33,418 nucleotides of DNA, from assembly GCA_017470525.1 (NCBI GenBank), contig JAFUYM010000026.1:1-33418 (forward strand), read 5' to 3'. The notes under the pieces were generated by a model. It made no database searches. It was not told where the DNA came from and was given only the letters and a program-made list of their open reading frames with translations. Within the stretch, counting starts at the first letter, position 1; every line of letters begins with the position of its first letter. A program made the position numbers and the translations under genes. The stretch is from Bacteroidaceae bacterium. GTDB taxonomy: Bacteria > Bacteroidota > Bacteroidia > Bacteroidales > Bacteroidaceae. Below, one piece after another: positions 7,286 to 18,451 of this stretch.

Positions 7286-10200
7286 ATGAAAAAACTAAAA
7301 CTTTTGCTAACCCTCATGGTTCTCTGCACCACAACCATCGTTTGGGCAGACGACGTCAAGATTCCGACCACCGAGGGGGAACCCCTTCGACTTGACGAAG
7401 GGTGTGGTCACCAGCGAAGACACCCACCAGCACTTCACCAGCAACGGCTTGGAGTGGATGCGTGACGGCGATTACATCACCTTCACCTTGCAGAACGAGC
7501 AGGATGTTGATGACTATGCCGTGACAATGAATGCCGACACAGGCAACAACGGCGTAACCATCGACTTCAACCTGAAGAACCAACAGGGTGTCACTGTGGT
7601 TGACACCACTTTCGCTATCGAACGCAAGGGATGGTACAGCACCAAGTCTTATCTCATCAAGCCGCTGGCGATGGCGAAAGGGAAATACACCCTGACCCTC
7701 ACCTTCCACTCCAGCCCTGGCAACACCACGGGCAACATCAAGAGCATCAATTTCAAGCATCTTGAGTCCGTTGCCATTCCGACGGATGATGACCATCTCT
7801 TCGACTTGACAAAGGGTTTCTTTATCAGCAGCAACTCCCGCGAGAAATTCACCGACAACGGTGTGGAGTACATGTACAACAATGACCTGCTGGAATACAT
7901 CGTGCAGAACGAGCAGGATGCCGACATCTACAACTTCTACGTGGAAGCCGCCAACGGTGGCGGAACCGCCACACTCGACCTCAGCCTGAAGCGTGCAGAT
8001 GGCACCACCGTGGCAGACACCACCTTCGCCATCGCCAACAATGGCTGGAGCAACTATTCCATGTATTCCATGCGGATACGGGCGATGAAGAAAGGTAAAT
8101 ATACCCTGACCTTCACCTTCCACCAACTCACAAACACCTCTTGGAGTGCCGTCAACATCAAGAGCATCAGTTTCAAGAAGCCATTGAGCCTGAAACCTGG
8201 CGATGACGTGGAGATAGCGAACCCAGAGTTTGACGACGGATCGAACGGCTGGACACGTGAGAACGGGCTTGGAAACGGCACTTATAGCCTGTTCGACAAC
8301 AACCTCTCGCTCATGTACTTCAATTACGGCAAGGGCTCGCTCTCTCAAACCCTCTACAACCTGCCCGATGGTCTCTACCTGCTGCGTCTGAACGCCTACG
8401 ACAGTTCACCTGGATGGAACGGCATCGACCCCAAAGAGACAGATTTCTACGTCTTTCTGAACAACCGCATGGTGCCGATGAAGACAGCCTACGACGATGC
8501 CGTGAGTTACCGCAACATCTACCGTCTGCAAGACGGCGTGACCAACACAACCAATGGTGACTACCGTCGCCTTCCCGACGGACGCTGGGCACCCACCCAC
8601 CAAGTGGAGTGGAACGAGGCACTTGCCATGAAGGAGCGGCTTTACGAGAACTGTGTGGTGGTTGCCATCACCAACGGACAAGCCACCTTCGGATGGAAGA
8701 AGACCATCGACCGAGGTGCTCGCATCCCCTGCGACCACGCCCGTCTGACCTACCTTTCGGAGAGCACCGACCTCAATGCCTATGCAAAGACCATCCAAGC
8801 CACTATTATAAATAATGAGGACATCTCTGCCGCCATCGAGCACACCACGCTGACCAACGACCTCAAGGAGCGGCTTTCCTCTCAGGAGCAGGCGATACGC
8901 ACGGAACTTGCCGCCAAACGGGCACATGCTCCAGAGGCCATCGCCGCAGCCAATGCCTTCATCAACACAGACTTGGCCTATCAGACCGACGGCGAACTTA
9001 TTGATGCCATCCTCCATGCCGAGCACCTCATGCAACGCCTACTGCTGCCGTTCTACGAGCTGACGCTTTCCTCGTCTGCCACACTTGCCAGCTTCATCGA
9101 GGCGCAGGGCATCCAGACCACCGACAGCATCAGCCTGAAACTGAACGGCACACCCAGCAGCGACGACCTCGCCACCCTGAAGACCCTCACCAAACTTACC
9201 GAACTCGACCTGAGCGAAACCACGCTCACCACCCTACCCAACCAGGCGTTTGCCGACATGAAGTTCCTCACATGGGTGACCCTGCCTGCCAAACTGGAAG
9301 CCATCGGCAACCGAACCTTCCTTTCCTGCTGGCGATTGCGCGACATGACAGTGCCCACCACCCTCAAAAGCATCGATGAATATGCCTTTTGGACTTGCAT
9401 CAGTCTCGACCATGCCATCCTCCCAGAAGGGGTGACAGTGGGCAGCGGCGTTTACAGCGGTTCCGGCGTCAAGTCTGTCGTGCTGCCCAAGTCAATGACA
9501 GAAATTCCCTATAACATCTTTTCCAACTGCAACGAACTTGCCCACATCCAATTCTCGAAGCAGGAGATCATCGGTGAGTCGGCCTTCGAAAATTGCCGTT
9601 CCCTCACCACCATCACCCTGCCCGAAGGCGTGAAACGGATGAACGACTTTTGCTTCGGCTCATGCACAGGACTGACATCCGCCAACCTGCCCAGCACGCT
9701 GACACTGGTGTTACGTCCTTTCGGCAACTGCAAGAACCTGAAAGAACTGACCTGCCTCACCTTTGCGCCACCCTATCCCAATGGGGTAACCATCGCAGGC
9801 GACTTCTATGGCAACGTCGATGCCACCCTCCGTGTGCCCAAACTATCTGTGGCATCCTACCAAGAGGCAGTACGGTGGAAAGAGTTCGACGTGGTGGGCA
9901 TCGACACCTTGCCTTCCTTCATCAACATCATCTCGCCCCTCACCTTCGACACCTCCATCGGGCTGCCTGCCGACTACAAGCCCAACCTCACCTTCTCAGG
10001 ACTCTATTCCTACTGGGGCGGCAATGTCAATTTCATTGCCACCCGTGGCACACTCACCGTCGAAGGTTCCACCATGCTCTCCACCAAACGGTTCACCCAA
10101 TACTATACCCCCTTCGCTCAACGGTCGATGGCGAACCGAGGTGCATGGGGCCCTGGCTACACCTCGCTCATCAACAACGGACAGTTGCGTGCCGACACCG

Positions 10201-11444
10201 TCACCATCGACCTCTGCCTCTACGAGAACTGCTGGGAGTTCCTCTCCTTCCCCTTCGATGTGCGGGTGGGCGACATCCGCTACCGCTTCGCCGATGTGCC
10301 TTTGGCCATCTACGGCTACGATGCCCAGAAACGTGCAGAGGGCAAACAGAGCGAGGCATGGGTGGAGATGACTGCCGATAGCATCCTGCATGCCGGCAGA
10401 GGCTACATCTGGCAAACCACCATCCCTCAGAACCAAGTGGCATGGCGTTCCGAAACATACGGTGGCAACTTCAACTACCAGTATAACAACTTCTATATCG
10501 ATGCCATGCAGAACGCCACCAAGCCGCTCTTCTTCCGCACAGGCGACGTGGAGGTGACGCTCGAGAAGCACCATTCCGAATACGCTCACGACCGCTCGTG
10601 GAACTTCATCGGCAACCCCTATCCTTGCTACTTCGACATCCGTTGCATCGAGACCACGGCACCCCTCATCGTGTGGACCTTCACTGGTTCTAACTCTGGC
10701 AGATACCAAGCCTACTCACCGCTTGACGATGACCTCATCCTCTTCCCCGGTCAGGCATTCTTCATGCAGTGCCCACTCGAACAGGACAAGGTGGTCTTCC
10801 TGAAGGAAGGGCGTCAACACGACCTCGCCATACACTATGAAACACCAGAGAGTTCTGCTCGTAGACGTGCCAAGGCGATGATGCCTCAGCGTCAGGTGTT
10901 CAACCTGCTGCTGGGCGGAACGTCAGAAGAACAAGCAACCCCAAAGACTCTCGACCGCACCCGTTTCGTCATCAACCCTCAGGCTACCCTCGACTATGAG
11001 CCAGGACGCGATGCCAGCAAGTTCTTCAGCCTCAACGCTGGCACCGCCCACCTCTACACCCATGAGCGTGGGGTACGCTATGCCATCGACGAGCGACCCC
11101 TTGCCGACGGCACTGTACAACTCGGCTTGCAGTTGCCCGCTACCGGCACCTACACCTTGCAACTTGACACCAAGGCGAACGAGGCAGTCACCCTCATCGA
11201 CCAGACCACTGGCAAGGAGACCCGTCTGGACGGCGACTCCAAGGGCTACACCTTCCAAGCCAACGCTGGCACCAGCGATGACCGCTTCATCCTCTACTTA
11301 GGCGATGCCGCCACTGGCATCCGTGAAACCGCAACATCCCCACAGCAAAGAGAACAGCAGTTCTACGACCTGCAAGGTCGCCCCGTCAGCCATCCGCAGA
11401 AGGGCATCTATATTCAGAACAACAAAAAAGTCATCATCAAATAA
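7286..11444 (+). CDS. Giant secreted BspA-type leucine-rich-repeat protein, with apparent 1-nt frameshift
   Basis: The ATG at 7286 encodes a clear signal peptide (MKKLKLLLTLMVLCTTTIV-WA), but its frame hits a stop after about 56 codons. The main frame is open from about 7311 to 11444 but has no signal peptide. Removing one G from the GGGGG run at 7375-7379 joins them and restores IPTTEGNPFDLTKG, which aligns with IPTDDDHLFDLTKG in the second repeat. The repaired protein would be 1385 aa. It has two related beta domains (about 25-305), a beta-sandwich-like region (about 308-490), a helical stretch, BspA/LRR_5-type leucine-rich repeats (about 630-830), a long beta region, and a C-terminal tail with YDLQGRPV and KKVIIK typical of exported Prevotella proteins. 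It probably acts at the cell surface in adhesion or glycan contact; substrate unknown. The next gene starts 9 bp downstream. Confidence 0.85.
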
Positions 11445-11453
11445 GCGAAAACC

Positions 11454-14400
11454 ATGAAGAAACTATTCAGTATATGCATCGTGCTGCTTTGCCAGATGGC
11501 AGCCTTCGCCCAGAGCGAAAACACGAAACACACCATCACCATCCTTGCCGACCCCGAAGGCTCGTCCACCGTTTACTACAGTTGGAAATACGTTTCTTCC
11601 ATCGAGAAGGAGACAGGCGAGCAGGTGGTCCTTACGGTAGACCCCAGCACAGGTTACGTGCTGGACACGCTCGTGTCAGCAGAGATTGACACCAAGAACG
11701 TCAGCAATTACGACAATCAATGGACGATTTCGTTCACCATGCCCGACAAAGACGTGACCATTACCGCTCACGCTCACTATGCCCCTGAACTGCCCGCCAA
11801 CCCCAACGAGAGTGGATGGGACGAAGGGACGGGGAGTATCGTCGTCAATCACTTCGCGCCTGGTGGATTGTATGATGCCATCTACAACACCCTCTACAAC
11901 CCCGAAACCTACAATGCCGACCTCTCGAAGGTGACCGCCATCACGGCGGTGGGAACCATCACGGAAGGTGACTGGCGGAGCATCCTCCTTTACAACTATT
12001 TCGAGAACCTCACCTACCTCGACCTAAGCCGAACCGTAGGCTTGAGCGAACTGGGCATCAGGTACTACAATCCGGGCAGTAGAGACAACGAGACGCTGAC
12101 CACACTGCTGCTCCCTGCCACCATCGACAGCATAGGAAACTATGCCTACCTTGACAGGCTCAAGGCACTCAAAAGCCTCACCATCTATGCCACCACACCC
12201 CCCAAGTTAATCACAGACGATTTGGAGCAACTGCCGGCAGATATGGTTCTCTATGTCCCTGCCGAATCGCTGCCCCTCTATATGGAGGCAGACGGATGGA
12301 AAGATTTAGAGATACAACCCATCACCCAAGGTGTACACTCGCTCACGGTGAACTTGCCACAAGGCACCACTGCCAGCAGTTTCAAGGATATGTTCCTCGA
12401 ACTGGTCAACACCCAGACGGCACGTGTGCAACGCTACGTGATGACCAGCAGCACCCAATACACCTTCCCCAACCTCATCAACGATACACATTATAATATA
12501 TACATCAGGAATGCGCAAGGCGACATCCTTGCCCGCATGGAAGGAGTCGATGTGAAGAGACAAAACGTGAGCGTGACCCTCAGCAACGTGACCACCCCAC
12601 AAGACATCACCCTGCAACTCATCACCCCCGATGGGAAGGACGTGACCGACCAAGCCACCACCACGTGGACCGACCAGCGCGGCAACTACATCGCCACAGG
12701 CAACACCCTCGGCAGTCAGATGAACGGCACCCAGGTGCGATTCAGCGTGAAACTGCCCGAAGCACTGGGCATCCTGTATCAGTTGCCTGCCGACTCGCTC
12801 ATCACCGTGGGAGGAAACGCCACACTCTCCGTTCGCTTGCAGCCATTGCCCAAGGTGGAACTGAGCGGCACCGTGACAGCCGAAGCCACGGGTTCTCCCA
12901 TCCGCAACGCCAACATCGCGGTGACCCAACTGCTCAACGGACGCTATTCGCAAACGCTGACCACCACCACCGATGCCAACGGCAATTGGACACTCACCGT
13001 CCCCGACGCCCCTGCCACCATTACGGCTGCTGCCACCGACTACGTGTCCTCCATCCTTGCGGTCGAGGCGTTCTCCGCCTTGACGGAATCTGTGTCCTTC
13101 GCCCTGCGTGACCTCACAGGCACCCGGCTCTATCTGAACATCTACTATCGCCCAGCCGTGCGAGAAGGCGAGATGATGGATGGCGACGAGGCCTATGCCG
13201 ACTATCAGGGCATCAGTTATACCGTCTATGACGAGACCCACCAACGGGCACTCCCGAACCTCAAGGTACAGTACCCCTACATGGTGCTGCAAGACGAGGA
13301 ACTGGCGGAGGGTACACAACTGCGTGTGACCGCCACCAGTTCGACAGGGGCGTTCATGCCTGTGACTGCCACCTGCCTGGTGAAGGCTGACGACAGCACC
13401 ATCGTCACGCTGCCCATCACACAGTTAGGGCAGTTGAAGGCGACCTTCAGCCAGACAGACAACCTTGCCGTGGTGGGTCTGCTCTACGATGGGGATGGTA
13501 ACTTGAGGGGCACCTACAGTTACGACGAGGCACAACTGACCCTCACCGACATCCCCGATGGTGACTACACCCTCGTCACCATGGGCGAAAGCCGCCTCTT
13601 CAATGGCATCAACACCCTCGACGGTCTCACGGAGATGGGGCTTGAAGCAGGTCGTGAGTACGTGAGCAACACGGTAAGCATCGAAAGCGGACGCATCGAC
13701 AGTCTGCACAACCAAGTGATACCCTCGTTTGACGAAACCATCTTCTCCTACACGACCGACGAAACCCTCTTTTCTGCCAACAAGACACAGGTCACCGTGG
13801 GCAACTACGTGACCCTGCGGACGCAGGTGGCATACAAGAGCAGCGTGACCCCTCGTAAGGTGAAGATGTTCTTCGACCTGCCCGAAGGATGCTCTCTGGT
13901 GGAGGGTTCCGTGATGGCTGGCAGCAGCCTGGCGACCTACAGCATGGACGGCAACCGACTGACCGTGCCACTCACCAACGCCACCGACATTGTACGGTTC
14001 TGCGTCGTGCCTACCAAGGAGGGCTACTATGAGACACAGGCGAGCGTCACCTTCACCAGTGCAGCCCGAGAGCGGATTCAGCCCCTCGGCTCTGTCGGCA
14101 TCACTGCAGATGCACTCAGCATCAGCGTACCTCAGCGGTCGGGAAGCGGCATCGTGCCCGTCAGCGGCACAGCCATCGGCGGCTCGCAGGTACAAATCTA
14201 CGATGATGAAGTGCTCATCGGTCAGACCGAAGCAAGTCCTGCTGGCTATTGGAAGGTGCAGTGCGCCCTCAACAACCCCTACAACCTGAGCGAGCACACT
14301 ATTTACGCCCTCATCACCACCCCCGAAGGGGTGCAGATGCAAACAGCAGCCAGCACCGTCACCATCAGCCACGGAACACTGAAACCTGTGGTGACAGGAA

Positions 14401-17400
14401 GGTTCTACAACAAGTATCATGGGGAAACGTGGAACATCAAGTGGGATTTACGCAATGCCACTGTCAATCCCACCAGTTACGGCTGGCCTACGGACGACGA
14501 CAACGTACCTTTCACATTCTTGATTGATTTCATGGATGAAGAAGATGTCGTAGCAAACGATACGACAGTCATATCAAATGTCATACTTTATGTTCTGCTC
14601 AAGGACAACAGCGTTATCCAACTCAACAGCACATACAGCAAGAACAGATGGGTTGCACAACACAGTTTCAACCACGACGCAACACCGATGAACGTGTATG
14701 TGGAGTATGTACAGGATGAGAAGTTGCTTGCTGACCTCCAACAAAAAGATGATTTAATCGCTGAGGTTGAAGCCCACTTAGCCGAAGGGCAACAGTTGGC
14801 AAGGGAAATCCATGCCCTTTTCGACGAACCCGTGGATTTTGAAGGGAAAGAAATGTTCGATGAACTTAAACAATTGCTTGCTATTGAAGAACCCGACGAG
14901 AAAACGACAGCCCGCATCGACAGTCTTCTCGTAGAAATTGTAGGGCAGGAAGCCATTGACAACGTTGTACTGGAAGAGCAAGCAGATATTGATGAACTGA
15001 ACAATCTTCTGGCAATTCCTGTTGAAGAAGCCACACTCGAAACAGAAATGCGCATCGAAGAACTGGTGAACAGCATCATGGCTGTAAAACAACCCGAAAA
15101 ATCCGAACTCGTCACTCTGATGGACACCCTAAACGCACAAAGAGAGGAATGGCGTGAGCAAATGCTTGACATGCTTTCCATCATGTATTTGACCGATACC
15201 ACTACTTTGGTGAAGCCTGATGGCGACATGGAATTCGATGATGATACAAACAAGCACTATACCACCTGCAAACTCGAGAGCGTCAATGCTGAAGAATTGT
15301 TAGCACAAGGTTATGAAGAGTATTCAACGACCGACGGGTACACCATCTATTACCTAAGGACAGACAATCAGATTAGTTACGTTGACACCCGCGATGCCAT
15401 TCTTTACACGGTGGAACTGGATGAGGAGACTATGGCAAAAGCACGTCGAGCGGCTAATAATGGTCTTGGTGGCATTCTAAAAACGTTCCTCTTTGATGAG
15501 CAATGCAGGACAAACGCAGAGGATTTCGCGCTGAACTTTGAAAAGTTAGTAGCCCAGTGGGCATTATATTCCCCAGATAACGATGCCTTTATCAACAACA
15601 CTGTAACCACAGGAATGGGTATTGCGAAAGCTTTTATTCCTGTATTGCAGTGCCTATGGAAATCTGGATTAGATAACTTACTGAAGGGCGTTGGTGATGC
15701 ATATACCAAATTTACAACAGAAATCAAAGAAAAAGCCTGGAATAAAGTCGAGAATGACTACCAGAAGGCTACAGAAGACTTGGCAAAAGCCACCAAACAG
15801 CGTTCAGCACGAGAGTGGACAAAGGCAGAGTTGACAGGGCATAAGATGCAACTTGAGGCTCAACTTTTGTATGCGTCGTCGGAAAGGGCAGAAGAACTGA
15901 GGGGAATGCTTGACATCAATCAGCGCGAACTGAATGCTGTTAAAGATGGATTGAAAGAAACTTACAAGTGGGTGGATGATGCTACGAATGCGCTGAACAT
16001 CGCCAAGAGCAATAAGAAATTTATTGAGGGCGTCATTAAGGAGACTGAAAAGATTTATAACACCGTCAACGGATTCCTAAAATCACTGCCTAAAGTTATC
16101 AATGGCATCGACAAGATGCACAGTACGACCAAGTGGCTTGCTAAGTTCGGAGGTACAGCCATCGGTGCTTTACTGCAAGTTTACCCATTATGTTGTGTTG
16201 TTCAAGAGGTTATTACTGACGTAGAAGCATGGCTTAAAACATACCAAGCCATCAGGGCGAAAATCCCATGTGAAGGCAATCCAGATGAGGCTCTTGCAAT
16301 CTACGTTGAGACTTTGGCCAAATTCTATCTGTATGCTAATGCTGGCTTTAACCAGATAAAACTGGATGCAGGTTCGCTGGCTCTTGATATTGTTTCGTTG
16401 ACAGGTGTCACAGTAACATGGTACGTTTCAGTGATTATGGATGTTGTATCTGTACTCCATGCAGTATTTCGTCCTGGCATGTCGCAAAGTGCTCGAAAGA
16501 AACTCGATGCTCGCATCAGGGCACTTGACTGTACACCAAAGAAGAAACCACAAAAAGATGCCATGTTGGGTAGTTACTACAAGAACCTGATTACTACAGG
16601 AGATCCCTTCCCACCCAGCACAAACTCCACCTCTGTCTATGACCCGTCTGGCTTCGTCTATGAGGCTGTGAACTCGAACCGTCTGGAGGGTGTGACCGCC
16701 ACTTGCTACTACAAGGAGACGGTGGAAGATATGTATGGCGACCTGCACGAGAACATCGTGGTTTGGGATGCCGAGAACTATGCACAGGAGAATCCGCTCT
16801 TCACCGACAGTGAAGGCAAGTACGCTTGGGATGTGCCACAGGGCTTGTGGCAGGTGAAGTTCGAGAAGGAAGGTTACGAGACCACCCGCTCGGAGTGGTT
16901 GCCTGTGCCACCGCCACAACTGGAGGTGAACGTGGGTATGACCCAACTGCGCCAACCCGTGGTGAGCCGCGTGAAGGCATACCCAGAGGGCATCGACATC
17001 ACGTTTGACAAGTACATGCGCCCCCAGACACTGACGGCGGAGAATATCTTCGTGACCAAGGGCGGACAGACGATTGGCGGCAAGATGGAATTGCTCAACT
17101 CGGACAGTGGCTATGAGACACCCGACTCCGTATATGCTTCGAAGGTGCGCTTCGTGCCTTCCACACCGCTGACAGCGAACGACAAGGTGCAACTGACCGT
17201 GAGGAAGACCGTGGAGAGTTATGCCGGCATCCAGATGGAAAGCGACTACACCCAGCAGTTTGACGTGGAACTGCGTGTGCTGAGCATTGAGACGGATTCG
17301 TTGCTCTACTTGGCTGACGATGCAACACAATCGCTCACCGTACAGGCACTGCCCGTCGAGGCTGCCAAGGGCAAGAGCCTCAGCGTTGCCACGATGAATC

Positions 17401-17993
17401 CCGACGTGGTTGACCTGAGTGCGGAGGCATTGACATTGGATGCCAACGGTCAAGCCCAAGTGACCCTCACCGCCACGGGTCTCGGCACCAGTGCCGTCAA
17501 ATTCTCCTTGACGGACGACGACCTCACTGCCTCCACCCTCGTACTTGTGGCAGATGCCGAGAGCATGATGGTGGATGAACCGACCGCTTCGCGCATGAGC
17601 GGCACGGAAATCTACCGTGGCACGGAAATCAAACTGACCTGCCAGACGGCGGGTGCCACCATCCTCTACACGCTGGATGGTTCCTGCCCCTGCGATGCCG
17701 ACTCGAAGAGCGTACGAACCTACACGGGTCCGATTGTGGCAACAGGCGACAACCTCATCATCCGTGCGATGGCTGTGGCTAATGGCATGGGCGAGAGCGA
17801 TGTGGTAGAATACCGCTATAAGGTAATAGACCTCCCTGTCGTTATTGAAACGGTGACGACAGACGATGGCATCGAAATGAGGGTGCCTGTGGCATACTAC
17901 CGCTTGGATGGTCGCCGCATGAGCAAACTCGGACGTGGCATCAACATCGTGCGCCATGCTGACGGACGGGTGGAGAAAGTTCTTATTAAGTAG
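11454..17993 (+). CDS. Giant secreted multidomain surface protein, 2179 aa
   Basis: A signal peptide (MKKLFSICIVLLCQMAAFA-Q) is followed by an InlB-like B-repeat domain (about 25-112, ending FTMPDKDVTITA), a short leucine-rich-repeat-like region (about 140-285), carboxypeptidase-regulatory-like beta domains (one at about 467-530), DUF11/Ig-like domains (about 775-985), and a long helical, coiled-coil module (about 1080-1705) with two hydrophobic stretches near 1563-1590 and 1644-1672. Then come a second carboxypeptidase-regulatory-like domain (YDPSGFVYEAV, about 1729), an SbsA-type Ig-like domain (about 1832-1940), a chitobiase-C-like domain (TILYTLDGSCP) and a tail, YYRLDGRRM ... EKVLIK, matching the tail type of the upstream protein. 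It is probably surface-exposed and co-transcribed with the preceding gene. The helical module is visibly richer in A/T than its flanks. Specific function not recognised. Confidence 0.9.
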   Translation: MKKLFSICIVLLCQMAAFAQSENTKHTITILADPEGSSTVYYSWKYVSSIEKETGEQVVLTVDPSTGYVLDTLVSAEIDTKNVSNYDNQWTISFTMPDKDVTITAHAHYAPELPANPNESGWDEGTGSIVVNHFAPGGLYDAIYNTLYNPETYNADLSKVTAITAVGTITEGDWRSILLYNYFENLTYLDLSRTVGLSELGIRYYNPGSRDNETLTTLLLPATIDSIGNYAYLDRLKALKSLTIYATTPPKLITDDLEQLPADMVLYVPAESLPLYMEADGWKDLEIQPITQGVHSLTVNLPQGTTASSFKDMFLELVNTQTARVQRYVMTSSTQYTFPNLINDTHYNIYIRNAQGDILARMEGVDVKRQNVSVTLSNVTTPQDITLQLITPDGKDVTDQATTTWTDQRGNYIATGNTLGSQMNGTQVRFSVKLPEALGILYQLPADSLITVGGNATLSVRLQPLPKVELSGTVTAEATGSPIRNANIAVTQLLNGRYSQTLTTTTDANGNWTLTVPDAPATITAAATDYVSSILAVEAFSALTESVSFALRDLTGTRLYLNIYYRPAVREGEMMDGDEAYADYQGISYTVYDETHQRALPNLKVQYPYMVLQDEELAEGTQLRVTATSSTGAFMPVTATCLVKADDSTIVTLPITQLGQLKATFSQTDNLAVVGLLYDGDGNLRGTYSYDEAQLTLTDIPDGDYTLVTMGESRLFNGINTLDGLTEMGLEAGREYVSNTVSIESGRIDSLHNQVIPSFDETIFSYTTDETLFSANKTQVTVGNYVTLRTQVAYKSSVTPRKVKMFFDLPEGCSLVEGSVMAGSSLATYSMDGNRLTVPLTNATDIVRFCVVPTKEGYYETQASVTFTSAARERIQPLGSVGITADALSISVPQRSGSGIVPVSGTAIGGSQVQIYDDEVLIGQTEASPAGYWKVQCALNNPYNLSEHTIYALITTPEGVQMQTAASTVTISHGTLKPVVTGRFYNKYHGETWNIKWDLRNATVNPTSYGWPTDDDNVPFTFLIDFMDEEDVVANDTTVISNVILYVLLKDNSVIQLNSTYSKNRWVAQHSFNHDATPMNVYVEYVQDEKLLADLQQKDDLIAEVEAHLAEGQQLAREIHALFDEPVDFEGKEMFDELKQLLAIEEPDEKTTARIDSLLVEIVGQEAIDNVVLEEQADIDELNNLLAIPVEEATLETEMRIEELVNSIMAVKQPEKSELVTLMDTLNAQREEWREQMLDMLSIMYLTDTTTLVKPDGDMEFDDDTNKHYTTCKLESVNAEELLAQGYEEYSTTDGYTIYYLRTDNQISYVDTRDAILYTVELDEETMAKARRAANNGLGGILKTFLFDEQCRTNAEDFALNFEKLVAQWALYSPDNDAFINNTVTTGMGIAKAFIPVLQCLWKSGLDNLLKGVGDAYTKFTTEIKEKAWNKVENDYQKATEDLAKATKQRSAREWTKAELTGHKMQLEAQLLYASSERAEELRGMLDINQRELNAVKDGLKETYKWVDDATNALNIAKSNKKFIEGVIKETEKIYNTVNGFLKSLPKVINGIDKMHSTTKWLAKFGGTAIGALLQVYPLCCVVQEVITDVEAWLKTYQAIRAKIPCEGNPDEALAIYVETLAKFYLYANAGFNQIKLDAGSLALDIVSLTGVTVTWYVSVIMDVVSVLHAVFRPGMSQSARKKLDARIRALDCTPKKKPQKDAMLGSYYKNLITTGDPFPPSTNSTSVYDPSGFVYEAVNSNRLEGVTATCYYKETVEDMYGDLHENIVVWDAENYAQENPLFTDSEGKYAWDVPQGLWQVKFEKEGYETTRSEWLPVPPPQLEVNVGMTQLRQPVVSRVKAYPEGIDITFDKYMRPQTLTAENIFVTKGGQTIGGKMELLNSDSGYETPDSVYASKVRFVPSTPLTANDKVQLTVRKTVESYAGIQMESDYTQQFDVELRVLSIETDSLLYLADDATQSLTVQALPVEAAKGKSLSVATMNPDVVDLSAEALTLDANGQAQVTLTATGLGTSAVKFSLTDDDLTASTLVLVADAESMMVDEPTASRMSGTEIYRGTEIKLTCQTAGATILYTLDGSCPCDADSKSVRTYTGPIVATGDNLIIRAMAVANGMGESDVVEYRYKVIDLPVVIETVTTDDGIEMRVPVAYYRLDGRRMSKLGRGINIVRHADGRVEKVLIK

Positions 17994-18158
17994 AACTTTC
18001 GTCCACCTGAGGTGCAGTGCTCGACTGGTGGAAAGGCAACAAAGGAAGCCCGAACCAGCGGACGCCAAGCACAAAGGTGGACAGGTGAACAAGGTGGTGG
18101 TGAAGTAAACCATTCTGCTCTGACAAAACTCTCATCCCTTGTTACTCCCTTCTCACAA
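17994..18158. other. Spacer after the giant-protein operon, nothing firmly recognised
   Basis: There is no convincing gene. GTCCACCT (18001-18008) is the reverse complement of AGGTGGAC (18075-18082). One frame ends VNKVVVK at a TAA (18106-18108), like the tails of exported Prevotella proteins, but upstream of it I see no matching domain. It may be debris of a lost neighbour or chance. Confidence 0.4.
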
Positions 18159-18239
18159 CCTCTAAACCGACATCGACGACATCGGTTGAGCGACATCGAC
18201 GACATCGACCAACCGACGTCGTCGATGTCGGTTTAGGGG
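18159..18239. repeat. Strong inverted repeat built from three 23-nt units
   Basis: Arms 18159-18188 and 18210-18239 are complementary at 28 of 30 positions. The core CGACATCGACGACATCG starts at 18168 and again at 18191, and its inverted form CGACGTCGTCGATGTCG starts at 18214, giving exact 23-nt spacing. The middle unit can compete with the first for pairing with the third, so two alternative hairpins are possible. No T-tract follows. It may end or stabilise the giant-protein transcript. From 18240 to 18422 I see only AT-rich leader sequence. Confidence 0.8.
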
Positions 18240-18422
18240 CGGTGGAAGCCCCTTCTGCGGAACTGCTTATGGAGGAAAGAAAGAACTACCACAAGTTCCT
18301 ACGTTGTTCATTTCAACACACGTGAGTGCCGTTTTTTCAATTCCTAGTGTTTTTTTGCACTTATTTGATGGAAAAATTAGTTAATATTCAGAAACAAACG
18401 GAATAGAAAAGGAAAAATGTTG

Positions 18423-18430
18423 TATCTTTG
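18423..18430 (+). promoter_or_regulatory. -7 element TATCTTTG for the GNAT-parE-coaD operon
   Basis: TATCTTTG matches TAnnTTTG. No clear -33 TTTG is visible about 20 bp upstream. It overlaps an in-frame TTG at 18428, which argues for the ATG at 18452 as the start of the first gene. Confidence 0.65.
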
Positions 18431-18451
18431 CCCCAAATTTGTGAAAGGAAG

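Noticed and set aside
12306-14420. Two long minus-strand frames (337 and 331 codons) inside the 2179-aa gene
   Set aside because: Gly/His-rich antisense translation without recognisable domains; the sense strand has coherent beta-domain sequence.
16428-18113. A 561-codon minus-strand open frame opposite the end of the 2179-aa protein
   Set aside because: His/Val-rich antisense shadow with no family motif, signal peptide or promoter.
18012-18236. A small gene after the giant-protein operon
   Set aside because: It runs through the strong inverted repeat and has no recognisable features. A VNKVVVK-TAA end in another frame is suggestive of debris, but nothing upstream supports a gene.
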